DNA of 54,557 nt, from the NCBI GenBank assembly GCA_009784935.1, contig WQXI01000013.1, positions 1 to 54,557 of the forward strand, in the 5' to 3' direction. The notes beneath the pieces are model-generated. The model was not told the DNA's origin. It searched no databases and saw only the letters and a program-made list of their open reading frames with translations. Below are positions 7,682 to 15,593 of this stretch, in pieces (position 1 is the stretch's first letter; every line of letters starts with the position of its first letter). Origin of the DNA: Treponema sp. (lineage in GTDB: Bacteria > Spirochaetota > Spirochaetia > Treponematales > Breznakiellaceae). The translations under genes were made by a program, and so were the position numbers.

Positions 7682-9142
7682 CTACAACACAATAACCTGA
7701 ATAGTGTTAACCGGGTTTTCACTTTCGATTGGAAGACCTGCAACAAGCACTATTTTATCAGAAGCAGCGGCGGCGCCTGATTCCAAAGCAACTTTAGCGG
7801 CGTTTCGTATCTTATGTTCTGTTTCTTCGGAATTCGGCGTATGGCACGGATAAACTCCCCAGTATAATTGCAGTTCACGCAAGGTGTGTTTATTCGGCGT
7901 TGCGGCAAGAATTGGCTGCCCCGGTCTGAAAGCGCTGAGCAGCCTCGCTGTGTTGCCTCTAAATGTTGGCGTTACAATCGCTTTTGCATTTATAGAAGCT
8001 GCAACATCGACACCGGAACGTGAAATAGTAATGCCTAATCTTTCTTTAAGATTATTTTCTTCTACAAGGCACTCGCTGCGGATAGTCTCTATGCGTTCGC
8101 GGAACTCGTATGATTGCTCGACAGTGCAGGCAATCTTATCCATTGTTTTTACGGATTCAACAGGATACGCTCCTGCAGAAGTTTCTCCCGAAAGCATAAC
8201 CGCATCGGTTCCGTCAAAAATTGCATTTGCAACATCGGTAAGCTCAGCGCGGGTAGGGCGCGGATTTACAATCATAGAATCCAGCATTTGCGTTGCAGTA
8301 ATAACAGGTTTTCCCGCTTTGCGGCATACGCTGATTATTTTTTTCTGAACAAGCGGAATCTGTTCTGTGGGAAGCTGAACGCCTAAATCTCCGCGCGCTA
8401 TCATAACTCCGTCAGAAGCCTGAACAATATCCCGGATATTTGTCACGCCGTAACTGCATTCGATTTTTGCAATAATTTTTATCGATGAATTAAGATCTTC
8501 TAAATAATTTTTAATTTCTGTAACTTCATGCGCAAAACTCACAAAACTTGCGGCGATAAAGTCTACTCCCATTTTTACGCCGAATGCTATATCTTTTTTA
8601 TCCTGTTCACTCATAATAGGAAGCCCTGCGTGAATGCCGATGAGATTAACATTTTTTCTGCTGCCGATTTCTGCAGTATTGTTTGCACGGCAATTAATAA
8701 CGCTTCCCGAAACATCAAGTACTTCAAGTTCGAGAAGCCCGTCAGCTGCAAGAATAAGGTGTCCGCTTTTTAATTTAGCAGGCGCGTCAATCCATGAGAT
8801 AGAAATCTTTGCAGGTGTTTTTTCATGCGCCGCTGTTGTCAAACACCCGTCAACTGTAACCGTGACCAAATCATCTTTATTTATTTTTACAGTTTTGTCA
8901 TTTTCTACCTTGCCGGTTCGTATTTCCGGGCCCTTGGTATCAAGCAGAATAGCAACAGGAATTCCCAACTCATTCGAAATACGCCTAATACGTTCTATAG
9001 AAGCCTTATGCTCTTCATCTGTTCCGTGAGAAAAATTAAGACGCGCGACATTCATCCCCGCAAGAACAAGCTCGCGTACGATTTCATCGCTGCTTGACGC
9101 AGGTCCCAGCGAACAGACAATTTTAGTTTTTCTTTTTTGCAT
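7682..9142 (-). CDS. pyk: Pyruvate kinase
   Basis: Converts phosphoenolpyruvate and ADP to pyruvate and ATP in the last step of glycolysis. The 486-residue protein starts TKIVCSLGPASS and shows LLDTKGPEIRTG, the catalytic Lys in KIIAKIE, the metal-binding stretch VMIARGDLGVQ, the signature TATQMLDSMI, and the MLSGETSAGAYP segment. The C-terminal domain (about 360-486) is complete, so length is normal for a bacterial type. ATG at 9142 with AGGA eight bases before it. It is cotranscribed with rmuC. The palindrome CTAGCATAATGCTAG just upstream may be a regulatory site. Confidence 0.95.
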   Translation of the reverse strand: MQKRKTKIVCSLGPASSSDEIVRELVLAGMNVARLNFSHGTDEEHKASIERIRRISNELGIPVAILLDTKGPEIRTGKVENDKTVKINKDDLVTVTVDGCLTTAAHEKTPAKISISWIDAPAKLKSGHLILAADGLLELEVLDVSGSVINCRANNTAEIGSRKNVNLIGIHAGLPIMSEQDKKDIAFGVKMGVDFIAASFVSFAHEVTEIKNYLEDLNSSIKIIAKIECSYGVTNIRDIVQASDGVMIARGDLGVQLPTEQIPLVQKKIISVCRKAGKPVITATQMLDSMIVNPRPTRAELTDVANAIFDGTDAVMLSGETSAGAYPVESVKTMDKIACTVEQSYEFRERIETIRSECLVEENNLKERLGITISRSGVDVAASINAKAIVTPTFRGNTARLLSAFRPGQPILAATPNKHTLRELQLYWGVYPCHTPNSEETEHKIRNAAKVALESGAAAASDKIVLVAGLPIESENPVNTIQVIVL

Positions 9143-9152
9143 TAATAGAATC

Positions 9153-9167
9153 CTAGCATAATGCTAG
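9153..9167. promoter_or_regulatory. Palindrome in the pyk leader
   Basis: CTAGCAT A ATGCTAG is a perfect 7-bp inverted repeat, 11 bases upstream of the pyk start; GCATAAT is also directly repeated (9157-9163, 9168-9174). It lies between a possible -10 (TATATT on the minus strand, near 9170-9175) and the gene. Operator function is inferred. Confidence 0.4.
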
Positions 9168-9233
9168 CATAATATAAGGAGATTTATAAGATAAGGTCAT
9201 TAAACGATGTAAATACCTTAAAATAACTTGTAA

Positions 9234-9377
9234 AGGCGAAAGCATGCTGCGGCTCGGTCAAAACTCCGGCAAAGAGTCCGCCTCCGAGCCTCTCTGGTCT
9301 TTACTTCGTAAAGCCCTTTCGGTCTCTCTGGCGGTGACAGCCAGAAATGTTTTGCCGATCCGCCCTTGCTTTCGCCT
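9234..9377. repeat. Structured inverted-repeat element (MITE-like or RNA-like)
   Basis: The ends AGGCGAAAGCA and TGCTTTCGCCT are exact complements. Pairing continues imperfectly for about 30 bp (9234-9264 against 9349-9377). Inside are a short hairpin (CTTTACTTCGTAAAG, 9299-9313) and the near-duplicated CTCTCTGG (9292-9299, 9334-9341). The whole could fold into one long branched hairpin. It may be a miniature mobile element or a structured transcript. No coding potential is visible. Confidence 0.6.
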
Positions 9378-9463
9378 AATAAAAGGTAATAAATAAGGTA
9401 TTTTTGCTTTGTAATGGGTTTATTGTTTAAATATACTATCGGTTGACGCTTTTTAGTACAATT

Positions 9464-9527
9464 TACTCAGTATGCTGAGTATTTTACTCAATATGTTTTA
9501 CAAATTACTCAATATACTGAGTAATTT
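9464..9527. repeat. Cluster of TACTCA palindromes after the XRE gene
   Basis: Two perfect palindromes, TACTCAG-TATG-CTGAGTA (9464-9481) and AAATTACTCA-ATATAC-TGAGTAATTT (9502-9527), with a third half-copy TTTACTCAATATG between them. They end two bases past the XRE stop codon. There is no T-tract, so a terminator is less likely than a protein-binding or recombination site. Confidence 0.6.
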
Positions 9528-9528
9528 G

Positions 9529-9882
9529 CTAATTATTCAAAGATTTTTCCAGAGAAAAAAACTGGTTTAATCTTTTATCTATGTCGTCTTTTATTGAATT
9601 TCCTAGTTTTGTAAGCCTTTTATATAGAAAAGAAGTTGATTCGTCTGTGTTATCTTCGTTTATTGGAACAAAAAGCTGAAAAATATCGACGTTTAGAACT
9701 TTTGCAAGCTTTTCCAGTGTTTTATCGCTGACCCATGTACGGCAACCTTCGATATCGCTTATGGTTTGGGTCGAAAGTTCGGTTATTTCTGCTAATTTTT
9801 CTTGCGAAAAACCTAAATCTTTCCTTAAAACCTTGATATTTTGCGCTAAAAGCTTTTTAGCCTGTTCGATTTTCTCAGTCAA
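9529..9882 (-). CDS. XRE family transcriptional regulator
   Basis: A 117-residue DNA-binding protein. The N-terminal helix-turn-helix covers about residues 14-68 (LGFSQEKLAEITELSTQTISDIE). The C-terminal 45 residues are helical and polar and may mediate dimerisation. The start is a TTG with GGGGAT seven bases upstream, and no better ATG exists in frame. It is divergent from the cyclase operon. The 134-bp gap between them contains two palindromes (CCACT..AGTGG and ACTAT..ATAGT), so it may regulate both itself and the cyclase. The ligand is unknown. Confidence 0.85.
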   Translation of the reverse strand: MTEKIEQAKKLLAQNIKVLRKDLGFSQEKLAEITELSTQTISDIEGCRTWVSDKTLEKLAKVLNVDIFQLFVPINEDNTDESTSFLYKRLTKLGNSIKDDIDKRLNQFFSLEKSLNN

Positions 9883-9924
9883 ATACTATCCCCTATATAA
9901 GAATAAGATATTAGTTATAGATTA

Positions 9925-9965
9925 CCACTTGACAATAGTGGAATATTACATAACTATTGGTTATA
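9925..9965. promoter_or_regulatory. Divergent control region between XRE gene and cyclase
   Basis: CCACT-TGACAAT-AGTGG (9925-9941) overlaps a minus-strand TTGTCA (9930-9935) that is followed after 16 bp by TAATAT, a reasonable promoter for the XRE gene, and a plus-strand TTGACA (9929-9934). ACTAT-TGGTT-ATAGT lies at 9953-9967. The paired palindromes suggest repressor binding that controls both directions. Confidence 0.45.
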
Positions 9966-10016
9966 GTAAGAAATTCTGATGTTTTTGCTTTTTTTTTGAG
10001 GAAAAGGGGATTATTA

Positions 10017-11855
10017 ATGACTGTTCGTTTTCCTATTGGCGCAAAGTTAATAATATTGATTTCAGTTATTGTAATCGTGTCTCTTGGGTCTATTACTGCT
10101 CTTGTGTCGTGGCTTGTTCACGGGGATTTACGGGTATCGGCGGAGGAAAACAACTTTGAAACAAACCGGCGTTCGGCGATAGAAGCGGAATTGACCCTTG
10201 CCAATGTGCTTTCCCATTCACGGATTCTGATTAATACTATAACCGCCGATGGAGCGAATAACAATACCGCCCGGGAAGCTATAAATTTCTTTTTTACCGA
10301 AAACCCGCAGATTATGTCTGTTTTCTTTATCGCTCCGGGAAGCTTGGAGCAAATATTGATAAACAGGCAGTTCTTTGCCTCGCAGGAAATTGAAACGGAA
10401 CTTGCAGAAACATATTTTAGAAGCCAAAGAAACGCTATCGAACGGGCGGTGCGGGGAGATACCCTACTGTTGAATGCCGCCCCCCACTTTGCAAAACCGG
10501 TACTTGCTTTGTTTTTTCCATGGCGTAATGGAGCGACAGGTGGAGTTTTATTTTCTTCCGAAAGTCTGAACCAGAATTTTGGTGTTGGAACCAACCAGTC
10601 TTATATGGTAAATAATGACGGCGATATACTTTCCAATGCCGATTTTTCTCTTGTGCAATCTGCTGCCAATGTTTTGCAAGAGGATTTTTTCCTTTCGATT
10701 TTGGAAAGTGAACAAACCAGCAAACAACAATTGGTTGAATCGGATGTTCGTATGTTTATGGCTTTTACCAAACTGAAAATAGCGGATACGATAATTATTA
10801 CCAGTATAGAATACGATAAGGTGTTTGAGGGGATAAACGCCACCACGCGGCGCAATTTGATCCTAACCTTTGCAGTATTGTGCATTTCTATTGCTTTTAT
10901 CTGGCTGTTCTCAAAAACAATTTCTATTCCGCTTAAGGCGCTTGCCGTTGTTGCGCATAATATCGAAGGCGGTGATTTTAAAATGGAACTTAAATCAAAA
11001 AGCCGTGATGAGATTGGCGTTTTAACAAATAGTTTTTTAAAAATGTGTTCGGCTTTGAATGTTTTTGGCAGATTTACTAATAAAGAAATTGCGGTAAAAG
11101 CGATGAGGGGCGAAATAAAACCCGGAGGTCTTCCCAAGCATGCTACGATTTTCTTTTCTGATATTCGTGAGTTTACCGCAAAGTCAGAAAATTTTACAAA
11201 GGTTTTTGGTGAGGGTGCTTCTGATCGTATAGTTCACTGGTTAAACCAATATTTTACACAAATGGTAGATTGTGTAGAAAAAACAAACGGTGTTGTTGAC
11301 AAGTTTATAGGTGACGCTGTAATGGCTCATTGGGGTACTGCTTATTCTGCAGGAAGCCCCGAGAAAGACGCATTTAACTGTGTAAAAGCTGCTTTAATGA
11401 TGCGTAATGCATTGTATGCAATGAATAAAAATCGTAAAGAAAACGATCCAGCAGATCCGCTTATTAAAATAGGATGCGGTATTAATACGGGAATTGTTAC
11501 GGCGGGGCAGTTAGGAAGCGATATGCGAATGGAATATACCGTAATCGGCGATCCCGTAAATCTAGCTTCCCGCATAGAAGCTCTGACTAAACCACTTGGC
11601 GCTGATATTTTAATTTCCGAAGACACATGGGATCTAGTCGGAGATAAATTTATAACAGAAGAAATGCCTTCTGTAACGGTAAAAGGAAAAGAAAACCCCG
11701 TACGTATTTTTGCGGTTATTAATATTGCGGGAAACAACAAAGGTCCGCAGACAATTGCTGACGTACGCAGGCTTCTCGGCGTAGAAGCACCAGAAATTTC
11801 AAAGGTAGATGTAAATGCAAGCGAGCAAAAGTTTAAAATCGGTTCAACTCAATAA
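10017..11855 (+). CDS. Membrane-bound class III adenylate/guanylate cyclase
   Basis: Makes a cyclic nucleotide, most likely cAMP. The 612-residue protein has a membrane helix at about 10-32, an extracytoplasmic sensor region (about 33-275), a second helix (about 278-298), HAMP (about 300-350) and a catalytic domain (about 380-570). Metal-binding Asp residues lie in FFSDIREFT and KFIGDAVMAHWG, and the transition-state Asn and Arg in DPVNLASRIE. The ATG at 10017 is chosen because AAGGGGA sits six bases upstream. It overlaps the FecR gene by 41 bases. A close paralogue with the same neighbours lies at 37332-39185. GTP use cannot be excluded from sequence. Confidence 0.92.
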   Translation: MTVRFPIGAKLIILISVIVIVSLGSITALVSWLVHGDLRVSAEENNFETNRRSAIEAELTLANVLSHSRILINTITADGANNNTAREAINFFFTENPQIMSVFFIAPGSLEQILINRQFFASQEIETELAETYFRSQRNAIERAVRGDTLLLNAAPHFAKPVLALFFPWRNGATGGVLFSSESLNQNFGVGTNQSYMVNNDGDILSNADFSLVQSAANVLQEDFFLSILESEQTSKQQLVESDVRMFMAFTKLKIADTIIITSIEYDKVFEGINATTRRNLILTFAVLCISIAFIWLFSKTISIPLKALAVVAHNIEGGDFKMELKSKSRDEIGVLTNSFLKMCSALNVFGRFTNKEIAVKAMRGEIKPGGLPKHATIFFSDIREFTAKSENFTKVFGEGASDRIVHWLNQYFTQMVDCVEKTNGVVDKFIGDAVMAHWGTAYSAGSPEKDAFNCVKAALMMRNALYAMNKNRKENDPADPLIKIGCGINTGIVTAGQLGSDMRMEYTVIGDPVNLASRIEALTKPLGADILISEDTWDLVGDKFITEEMPSVTVKGKENPVRIFAVINIAGNNKGPQTIADVRRLLGVEAPEISKVDVNASEQKFKIGSTQ

Positions 11856-12936
11856 AATCGATTTTATTGTTATTTTTTTACTTCTCGTAATTGCGGCATT
11901 TTGTATAAATTTGTTTAGGATCGATTTACTGCAAACATTAAGTTTAAGAAATGTAGAACCCGTAGGGACTGTTGTTATAAGGCAGAATGTGGTTCAAAGA
12001 AGGCTTGCGAGCAGGGTTTTATGGGACAGATTGGCGACAGAGTCGCCTGTATATATCGGAGATTTGATACGTGTTGCGGAATTGTCATCCGCCACTCTTA
12101 ATATAAAAGATAACGCAATTGATTTATACGAAAACACTCTTATTCGCATAACGCTTGCGCCTGACGGTAAAACTTTGCAGATTATATTAAGCGGAGGAAA
12201 TATTTCAATCGCTTCTATGCCAAACAGCGAAAAACTGCCTCTTATTATTGACGAGCGTTTAATACAACCGGTTTTGCAAGCTGTATTTAGTGTTGTATCC
12301 ACAGAAAACGGCGTAAGACTGCGGGTGGATGAAGGAAGCGTATATGTAACAGAAGATGAGCAGATACGAGAAATACATGCGGGAAATGTTTTTGAGTTTG
12401 AAACGCAAACGGATTTTGTTCCCCGCTTTGAGCAGATGGTTTTTGAGCCGGAACCTGAAACGGTTAGTTTAGCACAGTGGTATTTAACTATTGTACCGTA
12501 TGAGTTTTTACCATCGATTGCAGCAAGTAGTGCTCCCGAGCCCGTTGTACAAGATTCTCTTTTACCCGCACCACGAGGACTGGTGCCTGCAAGAGGACAT
12601 CGTTTTACAATGAATGATTTGTATACACAAAGAAATCTTAGTTTTAGCTGGCAAGCAGTACAAGGCGCTAATGCTTATATATTAACAATTTATCAACAGA
12701 TAGAAGGCAGAAGACGACAAGTTTACCAAACTCAGGCATTAACAAGAACAAACTATGTATTTGAGGATTTGCATTTGTTAGATAGAGGAACTTTTATTTG
12801 GCAGGTAGAACCAATAAACAGAGAGCAGAGCGGATTAATTAATCAACGAGGCAATAGAGCAGATAGTTCATTTATAATGGATATTCTTTTGCCGGGAGCT
12901 ATTCAAGCTGAAGGAACGGGAGTTTTAGATGAGTAA
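11815..12936 (+). CDS. FecR domain protein, membrane anchored
   Basis: A 373-residue protein with an N-terminal membrane helix (about 16-36), a FecR-like region (about 50-190, including GDLIRVAELSSATLNIKDNAIDLYENTLIRI) and a C-terminal fibronectin-III-like segment (about 265-350). FecR domains sit in the periplasm and usually relay signals. Here no sigma factor is adjacent. It begins inside the cyclase gene, 41 bases before the cyclase stop. The paralogous pair at 37 kb has an in-frame ATG at the equivalent place, which supports this start. The protein probably links an envelope component to the cyclase, but that role is inferred from conserved order. Confidence 0.85.
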   Translation: MQASKSLKSVQLNKIDFIVIFLLLVIAAFCINLFRIDLLQTLSLRNVEPVGTVVIRQNVVQRRLASRVLWDRLATESPVYIGDLIRVAELSSATLNIKDNAIDLYENTLIRITLAPDGKTLQIILSGGNISIASMPNSEKLPLIIDERLIQPVLQAVFSVVSTENGVRLRVDEGSVYVTEDEQIREIHAGNVFEFETQTDFVPRFEQMVFEPEPETVSLAQWYLTIVPYEFLPSIAASSAPEPVVQDSLLPAPRGLVPARGHRFTMNDLYTQRNLSFSWQAVQGANAYILTIYQQIEGRRRQVYQTQALTRTNYVFEDLHLLDRGTFIWQVEPINREQSGLINQRGNRADSSFIMDILLPGAIQAEGTGVLDE

Positions 12937-13780
12937 TAAGAGTTTGCTTATTATTTTATTCATTTTTTTACTGACTCCACATCTCTATTCGCAATCAGAT
13001 ACTCTGAACGAGCAGCGTTATGCAAGGCGAATTGTTTGGAGAGGAGGAGAAAATGCACTTCGTTACTTAGTAGAAATTGAAAAGTTAGAAAATAGGAATT
13101 ATCAAAGACATCTGCGTGAATATACTACAATGCTTTATATTGATGTTTCCTTAACGATTGGAGAATATCGTTTTCGAATTATCCCTTATGATATTCTTGG
13201 CCGCCCAAGCGAAGGTACGCAATGGATGAATTTTGAAGTTAGATTAACCGTGAGGCAGCAGCTAAACGAAGTGCTTATAATAGACGCTGCCGATTATAGC
13301 TCGTCAGGCGAACAGAAATCCGAGAGTGAATCTGCTGCCGCAGAAAGAAACCATCGGTTTAATACCGCAGGTATATCCATAGGTTCTTCTTTTATTGATC
13401 CGTTAGCTATAATTATCCTAAATGGAACATATGCGCCGTTACAAATACAAAATATATTTTTTGAGATTGGCTGTGATTTTGGTTTTCTTAGTATTTACGA
13501 TGATGTAGAATTATTATTTTGCGTATATCCTTATATAAATATAGGTTATTTTTTGCCTTTTAATAATAAAGGCGGTATTTTTGCAGGTGTTGGAGCCGGT
13601 TATATGATAGGAGTGTATCACTTTGAAGACGGCAAAGCTGATATAAGTGTTTATGGAATTAACTTTTTTCTTGGAATTAATCTTTTTGATATGATTAATA
13701 TTTCGTATACATTCAGAACAAACTTTGACAATTCTAGCAATAAGTTATCGATTGGATATGTATACAGGTTTATGGAATAA
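12929..13780 (+). CDS. Outer-membrane beta-barrel-like protein of the cyclase operon
   Basis: A 283-residue exported protein: signal peptide to about residue 21 (LLTPHLYSQ), a fibronectin-III-like segment (about 28-110), a polar Ser/Glu linker, then about 130 residues of alternating hydrophobic strands ending in GYVYRFME, as in outer-membrane barrels. It overlaps the FecR gene by eight bases. A much larger relative with two such barrels occupies the same place in the second module (33475-35880). No named family is recognised. Outer-membrane location is inferred. Confidence 0.75.
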   Translation: MSNKSLLIILFIFLLTPHLYSQSDTLNEQRYARRIVWRGGENALRYLVEIEKLENRNYQRHLREYTTMLYIDVSLTIGEYRFRIIPYDILGRPSEGTQWMNFEVRLTVRQQLNEVLIIDAADYSSSGEQKSESESAAAERNHRFNTAGISIGSSFIDPLAIIILNGTYAPLQIQNIFFEIGCDFGFLSIYDDVELLFCVYPYINIGYFLPFNNKGGIFAGVGAGYMIGVYHFEDGKADISVYGINFFLGINLFDMINISYTFRTNFDNSSNKLSIGYVYRFME

Positions 13781-13800
13781 GGAAAAATAAGGAGCAAAAA

Positions 13801-14946
13801 ATGTTAAAAAATAAATTAATAGCCAAATACAAGTTACTTTTATTAATAATTATACCTTTGATATTAGCTAGTTGTATGTTATGGGGCGATTTGGAAGAAT
13901 TGCGAAGCCTTGCAAGTGGCGATGGCGGTGACAACGGCAATAATTACACTCCTGGTTTGTCTTTCACCTTAATAAATAATGGAACAGCATATTCGGTATC
14001 CAGAGGTACAGCGACTGATTCCGCAGTTATAATACCTGCAATTTTTAATGGATTGCCAGTAACGATGATAGAAAATAATGGATTTTTAGATAATACAGGT
14101 ATAACGAGTATAGTGATACTTAATGGTGTGACAAGTATTGGTCAATTTGCATTCAGTGGTTGTACAAGTTTAACGAATATAACAATACCTAATAGCGTGA
14201 CGTTTATTGGTTACGGTGCATTCGGTGGTTGTACAAGTTTAACGAGTGTAACTATACCTGATAGCGTGACGCGAATTGCTGATAGTATGTTCGTAGGTTG
14301 TACAAGTTTAACGAGTGTAACTATACCTGACAGTGTTACGAGTATTGGTTATGGTGCGTTCCAGAATTGCACAAGTTTAACAAGTATAATTATACCTGAC
14401 GGTGTGACAAGTATTGGTGTCGGTGCGTTTCGGGAATGTATAAGTTTAACGAGTGTAACTATACCTGGTAGTGTGACAGATATTGGCAGTCTTACGTTCG
14501 CTGACTGCACTAACCTCACGAGTATAACAATACCAAGCAGTGTAACGAGTATCGGTTCTGAAGCATTCTCTTTTTGCACAAGTTTAACAAGTATAAGTAT
14601 ACCTGACAGTGTCACGAGTATTGGTTGGGCTGCATTCTCTTTTTGCACAAGTTTAACAAGTGTAACAATACCCAATAGTGTAACGAGTATTGGTGATTCT
14701 GCATTCTTTGGTTGCACAAGTTTAATCAGTGTTACTATACCCAGTAGCGTGACAAATATTGGTAATGGTGCATTCAATGGTTGTACAAGCTTAACAAGTA
14801 TTACTCTGGTTACTATTACAGAGGCAAATTTTGGTACTGCTCCCTTCCCAGGAAACTTACGTACAGTTTATTTTGCTGGTGGTGGTGGTGCTGGGACTTA
14901 TGTAACGAGTAATCCGGGGAATGCTGCGGTTTGGGTGAAGGAGTAG
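13801..14946 (+). CDS. BspA-like leucine-rich-repeat lipoprotein (TpLRR)
   Basis: A 381-residue surface lipoprotein. A signal peptide with lipobox LASC ends near residue 25. About ten 23-residue LRR_5 repeats follow (about 95-340), each of the form TSxTIPxSVTSIGxxAFxxC. The C-terminal tail FPGNLRTVYFAGGGGAGTY...WVKE also occurs in the two LRR remnants at 16.9 and 17.8 kb. In treponemes and Bacteroides such proteins bind host matrix or other bacteria. AAGGAG lies six bases before the ATG. The gene sits 20 bases after the OMP gene and could be cotranscribed with the cyclase operon. The 69-bp DNA repeats make it prone to repeat-number change. Confidence 0.9.
   Translation: MLKNKLIAKYKLLLLIIIPLILASCMLWGDLEELRSLASGDGGDNGNNYTPGLSFTLINNGTAYSVSRGTATDSAVIIPAIFNGLPVTMIENNGFLDNTGITSIVILNGVTSIGQFAFSGCTSLTNITIPNSVTFIGYGAFGGCTSLTSVTIPDSVTRIADSMFVGCTSLTSVTIPDSVTSIGYGAFQNCTSLTSIIIPDGVTSIGVGAFRECISLTSVTIPGSVTDIGSLTFADCTNLTSITIPSSVTSIGSEAFSFCTSLTSISIPDSVTSIGWAAFSFCTSLTSVTIPNSVTSIGDSAFFGCTSLISVTIPSSVTNIGNGAFNGCTSLTSITLVTITEANFGTAPFPGNLRTVYFAGGGGAGTYVTSNPGNAAVWVKE
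14090..14810 (+). repeat. 69-bp tandem coding repeats of the LRR gene
   Basis: About ten units, each coding one 23-residue leucine-rich repeat, with the recurring core TGTACAAGTTTAACGAGTGT. Neighbouring units differ mostly at third positions. Confidence 0.85.
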
Positions 14947-14962
14947 GGGTTTTGGGGCTGCT
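14931..14962 (+). repeat. LRR 3'-end boundary repeat, copy A
   Basis: This 32-bp stretch covers the last LRR codons (WVKE, stop) and the following GGGGTTTTGGGGCTGCT. It is identical to 18040-18071 behind the LRR remnant at 17.75-18.06 kb. Cargo genes begin 72 bases downstream. Confidence 0.9.
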
Positions 14963-15034
14963 CGGGGGAGAGGCGGGTGGCTCTTTTAGGAGCGGTTTTT
15001 AGATGAGTAGCTATGTTTTTAAAGGAGATTTTTT

Positions 15035-15556
15035 ATGTTTCTGGATATTAAAACTATTTTATCTGTTTTAGAAAGCATTTTTGTAATAATTGGAGTATGT
15101 TTTCTGGCAATACAAATTAGACAGCAAACAAAAATAGCTGAGGCAGACCATGATAGAATAAAGAAGCAGTCCACAATTGAATTCTACAATCTTATTTCTA
15201 CAGAAAGTCAAATTTTTATTGATTATATAGGCAATAAAATTGTGGATTTGGAGATGATAAAATCTGATATAAAATTAGAAAGAAGCGTTACGAAATATCT
15301 TTCTCGTTTAGAGCGACTTGCTGTTGGTATTGCTTCTGATATTTATCATTTTGAAATTCTTTGCCATGTGGTTGGCAGTCACTTTTCTAAAATATATAAC
15401 CAGCTAGGAATATATATAAGGGAAATGAGAGAAGTAAATAAAACTCCAAGGCGCTATTATGAATTTGAACTTTTAGTAGAGAGAATTGAAAAGTATAGAG
15501 GAGAAAATCCAACAAAAAACGTACGCGGTAATGTTACGGTTAGTTCATTTGATTAA
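15035..15556 (+). CDS. DUF4760-like single-pass membrane protein
   Basis: A 173-residue protein with one N-terminal membrane helix (about 8-28) followed by a cytoplasmic helical domain. The pattern RQQTKIAEADHDRIKKQSTI EFYN, then LSRLERLAVGIASDIY and YYEFELLVERIEKY fits DUF4760 as I recall it; a profile search would confirm. Function unknown. Proteins of this shape are common in accessory islands. AAGGAG lies seven bases before the ATG. It is the first cargo gene after the intact LRR gene and is 37 bases upstream of the next ORF. Confidence 0.65.
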   Translation: MFLDIKTILSVLESIFVIIGVCFLAIQIRQQTKIAEADHDRIKKQSTIEFYNLISTESQIFIDYIGNKIVDLEMIKSDIKLERSVTKYLSRLERLAVGIASDIYHFEILCHVVGSHFSKIYNQLGIYIREMREVNKTPRRYYEFELLVERIEKYRGENPTKNVRGNVTVSSFD

Positions 15557-15593
15557 TATTTAAATGTTTTATTAATAATATAAGGAGATATAG

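Larger units (their letters stand above)
9143..9528. other. Intergenic region, 386 bp, with structured elements and no gene
   Basis: Contains the pyk leader palindrome, the 144-bp inverted-repeat element at 9234-9377, and AT-rich palindromes at 9464-9481 and 9502-9527. No ORF of note is seen on either strand. The GC-rich block 9234-9377 contrasts with the AT-rich flanks. Confidence 0.6.

Noticed and set aside
7580-9097. Several plus-strand ORFs across pyk
   Set aside because: Antisense to a fully conserved pyruvate kinase.
9502-9527. Rho-independent terminator for the XRE gene
   Set aside because: The hairpin is AT-rich with no T-tract after it on the minus strand, so it is listed as a palindrome repeat only.
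14349-14777. 142-residue minus-strand ORF with a strongly repeated sequence
   Set aside because: Antisense shadow of the 69-bp LRR repeats. Its regular look comes from the repeat on the other strand.
14090-14810. Possible CRISPR array because of regular 69-bp spacing
   Set aside because: Units are coding LRR repeats without unique spacers.
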